From Bacteroidota bacterium (GTDB lineage Bacteria > Bacteroidota > Bacteroidia > Flavobacteriales > Flavobacteriaceae), in NCBI GenBank assembly GCA_947483095.1, contig CANKLD010000026.1:1-13931 (forward strand): a stretch of 13,931 nt of DNA, read 5' to 3'. Both the position numbers and the translations under genes were made by a program. The stretch's first letter is position 1, and the number at the start of each line of letters is the position of its first letter. Shown in pieces: positions 8,615 to 13,931 of the stretch. The notes below the pieces were generated by a model. The model was not told where the DNA came from. It searched no databases and saw nothing but the letters and a program-made list of their open reading frames with translations.

Positions 8615-8699
8615 GGCGTATACTTTATATTTGTCTAAAGTAAGCCAATTTTAAATAGAAAATGGAAAAATTATTATTTTAAGATAAATTCGGGTGAAA

Positions 8700-10700
8700 T
8701 TACTTTTTAAAATTAGAAATACCTTCTTTCAACCAAGCGCCATAAGCAGCCACATCGGGGGTGTAACTAATTGTTGGAGTGGTTGAATTTAAATTATTCC
8801 CTTGTAAATCGGTAATTACATACAAAGGTTGCGTGTTGGTTTTATACTTAGAAATCATGAAATCTGTCCACTTGTCCCCTATTGTTTCAAGTAATTCTCC
8901 TGTTGACGATTTAACTTGTTGGTCTTTTGGCAATTCTCTCTTGTCGTCAACGTACAATGAAATTAAAACGACTTCATTTTTTAGAATGGGTAAAATTGGT
9001 GCTTCACCCCAAACGGTATTTTCCATTTTTCTACAATTCACACATGCATAACCTGTGAAATCAAGCATGATTGGCTTGTTTACTGATTTGGCATAAGCCA
9101 ATCCTTTATCATAATCATCAAAAACTACTATCCCGTGAGGGCCATATTTTGCGCACTCTGGTAAAGCTACTTTAGTATCTGCAGCAGAATTTTGACCCAA
9201 ACCAAAGGGGCTTTCGCTGTATTCCATTGGAGGTGGAAAGGCATTGATCAATTTTAAAGGGGCACCCCAAAGTCCAGGGATTAAATAAACTGTAAAAGAC
9301 AACACTAATAATGCTAATGACAATCTACCCACAGAAATATGCGGTAATGGGCTATCATGAGGCAAGGTAATTTTACCCAATAAATAAAGTGCTAATGTCC
9401 CAAATATGGCAATCCAAATGGCAATGAAAACTTCACGTTCTAACAAATGTAATTGTAGGACTAAATCGGCATTTGATAAAAATTTAAAGGCTAAAGCCAA
9501 TTCTAAAAAGCCCAAAACTACTTTAACGGTATTCAACCATCCGCCTGATTTTGGTAAGGAATTTAACCATCCTGGAAACATTGCAAAAAGCATAAATGGT
9601 AAGGCCAAAGCCAATGAAAATCCGAACATTCCTATTATTGGAGCTATTCCGCCTTTGGAAGCAGCCTCAACTAATAAAGTTCCAACTATTGGTCCGGTGC
9701 AAGAAAAGGAAACAATAGCTAGTGCCAATGCCATGAATAAAATTCCAATTATTCCTCCTCTATCCGCTTGTTGATCGACTTTATTGGCCCATGAATTAGG
9801 CAACATAATTTCAAATGCTCCTAAAAATGAAGCGGCAAAAAATACTAATAACCCAAAGAATAGGATATTAAACCAAACATTTGTTGACAATGCATTTAAG
9901 GCGTCAGCACCAAATATCCAGGTGACTAACAACCCTAAAACAACGTAAATTAATATTATTGAAATTCCATAAATAATCGCATTTCTAATTCCTTGAGCTT
10001 TGTTTTTACTTTGCTTAGTAAAAAAACTTACCGTCATTGGAATCATAGGGAAAACACAAGGCGTTAATAGCGCTGCAAATCCTGAGAAAAATGCTATAAT
10101 AAAAATGGTAAACAACCCTTTTTTATCTTCCTTTTTAGGTTCTTGTGTTGTTGGTTCTTGTGTTGTTATTTCAGTTTTATTTGATGTTACAGTTGAATTT
10201 GAATCAACTAAAATAACGTCATTATTATCAGAAATAATCGTGTTTTCAGTTATTGAAGATATTTTAAAAACAAATTTTTTATTTAAATTAATACATACCT
10301 CTTTACACGCTTGATAATCAATTTTAAGTTTGATGTTTCTTGTTTTAGAATTTACAATTTTCACTTTTTGAGTTAGAACTATTTTGTTTTCAAAGAAAAT
10401 TTCATCTACTTCAAAAACGGTATTAAATTCTTTTCTAGTTTTGCTTTCTTTGGTTTTTCCAACCAATTCATAATTTCCTACGCTTTCAGCAAATTTTAAT
10501 TCAAATGGAATTGGTCCTCCGTCTGGTGTAAATTGGGAATACACGTGCCAGCCACTATCAATAGTTCCTTCAAGAACTAAATTAAATTCGGTTTCAGAAA
10601 TTTTTTCAGTTTTAAATTTCCATTTTACAGGATCTAATATTTGAGAAAATCCATTGGTGAAAACTAAAAAAAATAGGAGTGTTAAAAGTAAATTCTTCAT
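8700..10700 (-). CDS. dsbD: DsbD-type thiol:disulfide interchange protein (cytochrome c biogenesis-like membrane reductase)
   Basis: DsbD carries electrons from cytoplasmic thioredoxin across the inner membrane to periplasmic thiol proteins. The 666-aa chain has the full three-part layout. A signal peptide covers residues 1-20 (MKNLLLTLLFFLVFTNGFSQ). A periplasmic alpha-like domain follows (~21-150, with the C132-KEV-C136 pair), then a Ser/Thr/Glu-rich linker (150-193). The membrane core has about eight segments (~196-475), with Cys215 in TPCVFP and Cys334 in FSCTGP as the intramembrane redox pair. The C-terminal thioredoxin-like gamma domain carries C553-VN-C556. All six key cysteines are present, so it should be active. 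The linker contains a duplicated pentapeptide TTQEP. The start ATG overlaps the tilS stop (ATGA), pointing to translational coupling. The annotation is firm; the redox partners are unknown. Confidence 0.95.
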   Translation of the reverse strand: MKNLLLTLLFFLVFTNGFSQILDPVKWKFKTEKISETEFNLVLEGTIDSGWHVYSQFTPDGGPIPFELKFAESVGNYELVGKTKESKTRKEFNTVFEVDEIFFENKIVLTQKVKIVNSKTRNIKLKIDYQACKEVCINLNKKFVFKISSITENTIISDNNDVILVDSNSTVTSNKTEITTQEPTTQEPKKEDKKGLFTIFIIAFFSGFAALLTPCVFPMIPMTVSFFTKQSKNKAQGIRNAIIYGISIILIYVVLGLLVTWIFGADALNALSTNVWFNILFFGLLVFFAASFLGAFEIMLPNSWANKVDQQADRGGIIGILFMALALAIVSFSCTGPIVGTLLVEAASKGGIAPIIGMFGFSLALALPFMLFAMFPGWLNSLPKSGGWLNTVKVVLGFLELALAFKFLSNADLVLQLHLLEREVFIAIWIAIFGTLALYLLGKITLPHDSPLPHISVGRLSLALLVLSFTVYLIPGLWGAPLKLINAFPPPMEYSESPFGLGQNSAADTKVALPECAKYGPHGIVVFDDYDKGLAYAKSVNKPIMLDFTGYACVNCRKMENTVWGEAPILPILKNEVVLISLYVDDKRELPKDQQVKSSTGELLETIGDKWTDFMISKYKTNTQPLYVITDLQGNNLNSTTPTISYTPDVAAYGAWLKEGISNFKK
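10138..10167. repeat. Perfect 15-bp tandem duplication inside dsbD
   Basis: The 15-mer GGTTCTTGTGTTGTT occurs twice in a row (10138-10152 and 10153-10167). On the coding strand it gives TTQEP-TTQEP in the hydrophilic periplasmic linker between the alpha domain and the first membrane segment. It keeps the frame, so copy number can change without harming the gene. Confidence 0.95.
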
Positions 10701-12010
10701 AATTGTATGGCTATTTGTAAGTTATTTTTTGTTTTATTATCGATTTTAAATCTATCATCTTGGCGAATTCCAATTACCCAAACAATTTCTTCATTTGAAT
10801 ATAAAATCCAGGTATTTTCTTTTTGCAAAAGCGACAATTTTTCATCCTTGAAAAGTTTGCTCACTTTTTTTGATTTCCCATTCATTCCAAAAGGCTGAAA
10901 AACGGCATCTTTTTCAAGTCTTTTCAATAACAAAGGATATTTTAATTTATCACCATCAACAAATATAATGGATTTATCAGTATTTGAACTATAGTCTTTG
11001 TTACAAAACGATAGTTTTATGGGAAGATTAACATCTTTTTGATTTTCATCAATGAAATATTCTTCTTTTACATCAATTTCATTAATTGGGCTTAAAATCA
11101 AAAAATGGCGGTCTTTTATAAGTCTAAATTTATAAGAAAAAACCTGTTTTCCTGATTGTGAAGCTACCAAATTATAAATATCATCCCAAGCCGAAAAGCC
11201 ATATTCTTTAAGCCATTGGTACAAATAGGATTTATAATTGGGCAATTTTGTAAGTTTTTCGATATCAAAATGAATCTCATCTTCAATTTCTGTTGCCACT
11301 TGCTTATAAATCATAATCGAAGCATCTTCAACCATTGCTTGTGCTTCATTCAAATATTTTTGGGAGTTTTGAAAAGACGATAAAAAACCAGGATTCAATT
11401 CCTTTAATAGTGGAACCAAATCGTGACGTATTTTGTTTCTTAAATATTTATCCGAGGCATTACTAGAGTCTTCGCGCCAAAGAATTCCATTTGCAGAAGC
11501 AAAATTTAAAATTTCTTCTCGGCTAAAAGCCAATAATGGACGAATAACCGATTCGTTTTGAGGTGGAATTCCAGTAAAACCCTCCAATCCAGAACCACGA
11601 ACAAGGTGAATTAAGAATGTTTCAATGTTGTCGTCGGCATGATGGGCAGTTAAAATATAATCGTAATTATGAGTTTCAAGCAATTCATAAAACCAGTTGT
11701 ATCTTAATTCACGAGCTGCAACTTGGGTGGAAAGTTTATAATCAGTCGCAAAAGATTGAGTATCAAATTGGGTTGTAAAAACGGGAATGGCATTTGCGTC
11801 AGCATGATTTTGAACAAATAACTGGTCTTCAAAACTCTCCTTACCTCGCAATTGAAAATTACAATGTGCAATACCGATTTCGAAATTTAAGGACTTAAAT
11901 AAATGAGCCATCACCATGCTATCCAAACCACCACTTGTTGCCAATAATAGCTTTTTCCCAGATAAAAACGGAAAATTATTGGTAAGATGGGATTGGAATT
12001 TTTCAATCAT
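10697..12010 (-). CDS. tilS: tRNA(Ile)-lysidine synthetase
   Basis: TilS uses ATP and lysine to convert C34 of the CAU-anticodon isoleucine tRNA to lysidine, so that it reads AUA; it is normally essential. The 437-aa protein has the PP-loop SGGLDS (residues 26-31), the HHADDNIET motif (123-131), and the DSSNASDKYLRNKIRHDLVP region (181-200) of the N-terminal catalytic domain. The long C-terminal part ends in the TilS_C domain (FQPFGMNGKSKKVSKLFKDEK and VWVIGIRQDDRFKI). An in-frame TTG lies two codons upstream (12016), but ATG at 12010 (MIEKFQSHL) is preferred. The gene follows pabB by 46 bp, and its TGA overlaps the dsbD ATG. Despite lying in the same region as tRNA-His, the two are not functionally linked. 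Confidence 0.96.
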   Translation of the reverse strand: MIEKFQSHLTNNFPFLSGKKLLLATSGGLDSMVMAHLFKSLNFEIGIAHCNFQLRGKESFEDQLFVQNHADANAIPVFTTQFDTQSFATDYKLSTQVAARELRYNWFYELLETHNYDYILTAHHADDNIETFLIHLVRGSGLEGFTGIPPQNESVIRPLLAFSREEILNFASANGILWREDSSNASDKYLRNKIRHDLVPLLKELNPGFLSSFQNSQKYLNEAQAMVEDASIMIYKQVATEIEDEIHFDIEKLTKLPNYKSYLYQWLKEYGFSAWDDIYNLVASQSGKQVFSYKFRLIKDRHFLILSPINEIDVKEEYFIDENQKDVNLPIKLSFCNKDYSSNTDKSIIFVDGDKLKYPLLLKRLEKDAVFQPFGMNGKSKKVSKLFKDEKLSLLQKENTWILYSNEEIVWVIGIRQDDRFKIDNKTKNNLQIAIQL

Positions 12011-12013
12011 AAT

Positions 12014-12021
12014 CAAAAATA
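12014..12021 (-). promoter_or_regulatory. Possible TAnnTTTG box in front of tilS
   Basis: On the - strand TATTTTTG matches TAnnTTTG and ends only 3 bp before the tilS ATG. This would make an essentially leaderless mRNA. No TTG is found at -33 spacing, so it is likely chance in T-rich sequence, but it could give tilS-dsbD an internal start. Confidence 0.25.
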
Positions 12022-12056
12022 GTTATTTTAAATTGAGGAATAAAGTAAAATTAAAA

Positions 12057-13346
12057 CTAATTGCAATTCAATACTTTAATCATGGCATTGGCTTTTAACA
12101 GACATTCTTCATACTCTAATTCTGGGATTGACAAGGCTGTGATGGCGCTACCAACAGAAAATGAAACGTAATTATTTTTACTATTATATAGAATACTTCG
12201 GATAACAACATTGAAATCAAAATCGCCATTCGGGGTAAAATAACCAACGCTACCACTATACAAACCGCGTTTAGTTTCTTCTAATTCTTCAATGATAGTC
12301 ATGGCTGAAATTTTAGGAGCGCCAGTCATACTTCCCATTGGAAATGATTTCTTAATCACATCTAATGCAGAATATTGATCATCAATAATTGAAGTAATAG
12401 TTGATATCATATGATGTACTTGTAAGAAGGAATAAACACCACATAATTCTTCCACTTCAACCGAATCTTTTTTGGATGTTCGAGACAAATCGTTTCTAAC
12501 TAAATCGGTAATCATAATATTTTCGGATCGTTCTTTAGGGTCGGAAGTTAAATTATTCTTAGAAATTTCATCTTCTTTATTATCTAAATATCGCTTTGAA
12601 GTTCCTTTAATAGGCTGTGAAATAATTTTATTATTCTCTTTCTTTAAATATCGTTCGGGAGTTGCAGAAAGCAGAAAATGATTGTTATTTTTAAAAAAAA
12701 CTGCAAAAGGAGGCTTGGAAATCTCATTCAATAAGTAAAACTTATTTAAAGGATTAATTGTGGTTTCTGCAAAAAATTCCATACAAAAATTGGCTTCATA
12801 TATGTCTCCTTTATTAATATATTCCAACATTTTAGTAATTTTTTCTAGGTACAAATCTTTAGAAATACGCTGTTGGATTTCAATTGAATTTGAATTTTCT
12901 AAAGTAGAAACTGAGGTATTAATAATCGAATCAAAATCCTCCTCGACTTCATCCTCACACATTGAAAGATATTGGATCTCCAATTGATTTTTTTTCAATA
13001 AAAACAACTTCTTAGGCTGAAAGAAAAACAAATCAGGAAATTGCAATCCGTCAAAATTCGACGAATTTAATTCTTCGGTATCGTTTTTTAAATCGTAGGA
13101 TAAATAGCCAAAAATCCAATCTTTTGAGGTTTGTTGGTATTGCTTTAAATCTTCAAAAGCGTTGTGATAATCAGTATTTATTGAAGTAAACGCATCAACT
13201 GCAAGAATACAATCGTAATTTGAGTATTTCTGAGGATAGTCATTACTGTCTAAAAAAACCACTTCTCGGAACTGTTGTGCCCAAGTTAAAAGTTGCGATT
13301 TAAACAACGACGCATTAAAAATTTCCTTGTAGATTGTAGTTCTCAA
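12057..13346 (-). CDS. pabB: Aminodeoxychorismate synthase component I (PabB-type chorismate-binding enzyme)
   Basis: PabB aminates chorismate to 4-amino-4-deoxychorismate, the precursor of p-aminobenzoate and folate, using ammonia from a PabA glutaminase. The 429-aa chain has the chorismate-binding domain with SATPERYL (~227-234), PIKGT at 245-249, DLVRNDLSR at 281-289, GSMTGAPK at 338-345 and GSVGYF at ~365-370. The Lys in PIKGT is the feature that separates PabB from anthranilate synthase TrpE (PIAGT), so PabB is favoured. No pabA or pabC is in the window. There is no in-frame ATG near the 5' end. The best start is TTG 13346 (MRTTIYKEIFN), since an in-frame TAA lies four codons upstream (13356-13358). 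An out-of-frame ATG at 13352-13354 opens a three-codon ORF whose TGA overlaps this TTG. It has its own promoter and probably heads the pabB-tilS-dsbD unit. Confidence 0.9.
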   Translation of the reverse strand: MRTTIYKEIFNASLFKSQLLTWAQQFREVVFLDSNDYPQKYSNYDCILAVDAFTSINTDYHNAFEDLKQYQQTSKDWIFGYLSYDLKNDTEELNSSNFDGLQFPDLFFFQPKKLFLLKKNQLEIQYLSMCEDEVEEDFDSIINTSVSTLENSNSIEIQQRISKDLYLEKITKMLEYINKGDIYEANFCMEFFAETTINPLNKFYLLNEISKPPFAVFFKNNNHFLLSATPERYLKKENNKIISQPIKGTSKRYLDNKEDEISKNNLTSDPKERSENIMITDLVRNDLSRTSKKDSVEVEELCGVYSFLQVHHMISTITSIIDDQYSALDVIKKSFPMGSMTGAPKISAMTIIEELEETKRGLYSGSVGYFTPNGDFDFNVVIRSILYNSKNNYVSFSVGSAITALSIPELEYEECLLKANAMIKVLNCN

Positions 13347-13364
13347 ATTATCATTTTATAATTA

Positions 13365-13391
13365 CAAAAATAGGTAAATTATATCATTCAA
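13365..13391 (-). promoter_or_regulatory. Promoter of the pabB-tilS-dsbD unit
   Basis: On the - strand TATTTTTG (13372-13365) matches TAnnTTTG, with a TTG at 13391-13389 and a 16-nt spacer, a little short of the usual 17-23. The expected transcription start near 13361 leaves a leader of about 15 nt before the TTG start codon. Confidence 0.55.
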
Positions 13392-13420
13392 AATTAGATT
13401 ATTTGATTGATATTGGATAC

Positions 13421-13451
13421 AAAAAAAGCTCCGAATTACTTCGAAGCTTTT
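13421..13451 (-). terminator. Intrinsic terminator of tRNA-His
   Basis: The - strand reads AAAAGCTTCGAA, loop GTAA, TTCGGAGCTTTT, then three further T. This is a 12-bp stem with one A/C mismatch and a run of seven T on the downstream arm. It begins 8 bp after the tRNA 3' end and separates the tRNA from pabB. Confidence 0.85.
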
Positions 13452-13459
13452 GCATTTTG

Positions 13460-13534
13460 GGTGGCTGACCGGGTTCGAACCGGCGACCCTCGGCACCACA
13501 AACCAATACTCTAACCAGCTGAGCTACAACCACC
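13460..13534 (-). tRNA. tRNA-His (anticodon GTG)
   Basis: The - strand folds into a full cloverleaf. The 7-bp acceptor is GTGGTTG/CAGCCAC, the D arm GCTC...GAGT, the anticodon stem TTGGT/GCCGA with loop TTGTGGT (anticodon GTG at 13499-13497), and the T arm GCCGG-TTCGAAC-CCGGT. The extra G-1 (13534) facing C73 (13460) is the identity pair of histidine tRNA and here is encoded in the DNA. The CCA end is not encoded (next bases are CAA), so it must be added by the CCA enzyme. It has its own promoter and terminator. Confidence 0.97.
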
Positions 13535-13548
13535 ATTTTTAACGAGTG

Positions 13549-13579
13549 CAAATATAGGGCAAAAGTTTTTCTTTTGCAA
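13549..13579 (-). promoter_or_regulatory. Promoter of tRNA-His
   Basis: TATATTTG (13556-13549, - strand) matches TAnnTTTG exactly. TTG at 13579-13577 is 20 nt upstream, in the normal spacing. Transcription would start about 10 nt before the tRNA 5' end. The spacer contains a perfect inverted repeat. Confidence 0.72.
13559..13577. repeat. Perfect inverted repeat in the tRNA-His promoter spacer
   Basis: GCAAAAG (13559-13565), TTTTT, CTTTTGC (13571-13577). It fills nearly the whole spacer between the -33 and -7 elements and lies 20 bp past the bshB1 stop. It could be an operator, the relic of a bshB1 terminator (no T-run follows on the - strand), or chance. Confidence 0.5.
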
Positions 13580-13596
13580 AGGAAAAAAATAAATAA

Positions 13597-13931
13597 TTAT
13601 ATCAAATCCCCTAAGCTATTGACAGCCAAATACCTTTCTACAGTAAATCCTTCAGCGTATTCTGTACCTACTAATCGCCCTAATTCACGGGAGCGATTGT
13701 GGATACTATCTAAAAAGTTTTTGGTCGCAATTGGCGTTTCAGGTTCGTTTGAATTTGGATTGTAAAACTGAGAACTATAGGCTAAAATAGCCGCTTCTTT
13801 TTTATCAATAAAATTAGAAATATCAACCACAAAATCAGGTTCAATATTTTTCCATTGGATGTAATGATACACTAATTTTGGACGCCAAGCCTCTTGAGGA
13901 AGATTGTTATTCAAGGTTTTTATTTTTACCA
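13597..13931 (-). CDS. bshB1: Bacillithiol biosynthesis deacetylase BshB1 (C-terminal part)
   Basis: BshB1 is a zinc-dependent PIG-L/LmbE-type hydrolase that removes the acetyl group from GlcNAc-malate, the second step of bacillithiol synthesis in the cytoplasm. Only the last ~111 residues are in the window, and the frame runs off at base 13931 with no start, so the ORF is cut by the window edge. The visible part matches the family's end: LPQEAWRPKLVYHYIQ, then EPDFVVDIS, the AILAYSSQFY segment, ETPIATKNFLDSI, and RSRELGRLVGTEYAEGF. The catalytic zinc ligands near the N terminus are outside the window and cannot be checked. The stop TAA (13597-13599) is followed by the tRNA-His promoter. Confidence 0.9.
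   Translation of the reverse strand, partial: VKIKTLNNNLPQEAWRPKLVYHYIQWKNIEPDFVVDISNFIDKKEAAILAYSSQFYNPNSNEPETPIATKNFLDSIHNRSRELGRLVGTEYAEGFTVERYLAVNSLGDLI

Noticed and set aside
8626..8633. TATATTTG promoter box on the + strand between comM and dsbD
   Set aside because: No + strand gene follows; it matches by chance in AT-rich DNA unless an antisense RNA is shown.
8635..8642. TACTTTAG on the - strand as a comM promoter box
   Set aside because: One mismatch to TAnnTTTG and no -33 TTG at the right distance.
9406..9774. 122-aa open frame on the + strand inside dsbD
   Set aside because: It is antisense to conserved membrane segments of DsbD and resembles no protein I know; it is a shadow frame.
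12057..13346. Anthranilate synthase component I (TrpE) as identity of the chorismate enzyme
   Set aside because: It has PIKGT with Lys, typical of PabB, and no trp genes lie nearby.
13460..13534. tRNA-His as an integration (att) site for a mobile element
   Set aside because: No integrase, no repeat of the tRNA 3' end, and housekeeping genes on both sides.

Overview
The window is an ordinary, AT-rich, densely coded stretch of a Bacteroidetes chromosome, most likely a Flavobacterium or close relative. Four things point there: protein sequences of clear flavobacterial character, TAnnTTTG promoter boxes instead of the sigma-70 -10 box, almost no Shine-Dalgarno sequences, and the final step protein of bacillithiol GlcNAc deacetylation (BshB1). 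Nothing looks like phage, transposon, CRISPR or an accessory island. I found no convincing new multi-gene system, and the findings are mostly local oddities.

Layout: two convergent blocks meet at about 7053-7079. The left block is on the + strand: the C-terminal part of a ClC-type chloride channel/transporter with CBS domains (1-615), uvrA (693-3533), a LOG/TIGR00730-type nucleotide-processing protein (3692-4420), and a fused alpha/beta E1 component of a 2-oxoacid dehydrogenase (4651-7053). A compact bidirectional terminator fills the gap between the two convergent stop codons. The right block is on the - strand and reads from right to left: the C-terminal end of bshB1 (13931-13597), tRNA-His(GTG) with its own promoter and terminator, pabB-type aminodeoxychorismate synthase component I, tilS, dsbD and the comM/yifB ATPase.

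How the genes relate: pabB, tilS and dsbD look like one transcription unit (46-bp gap, then an ATGA overlap), with comM 85 bp further on and possibly also read through. Their functions (folate precursor synthesis, tRNA-Ile lysidine modification, periplasmic disulfide reduction, branch migration during DNA uptake) are unrelated, so this looks like a housekeeping operon rather than a pathway. In the left block each gene appears to be controlled separately. A promoter is visible in front of uvrA and in front of the E1 gene. A GC-rich repeat-like element sits in front of the LOG gene.

Points that most deserve a second look are the GC-rich two-hairpin element at 3596-3678, the TTG start of pabB overlapped by a three-codon upstream ORF, the altered metal-binding motif in the E1 alpha half, the Tyr-to-Asp change at the expected inner anion site of the ClC protein, and a perfect inverted repeat inside the tRNA-His promoter spacer.
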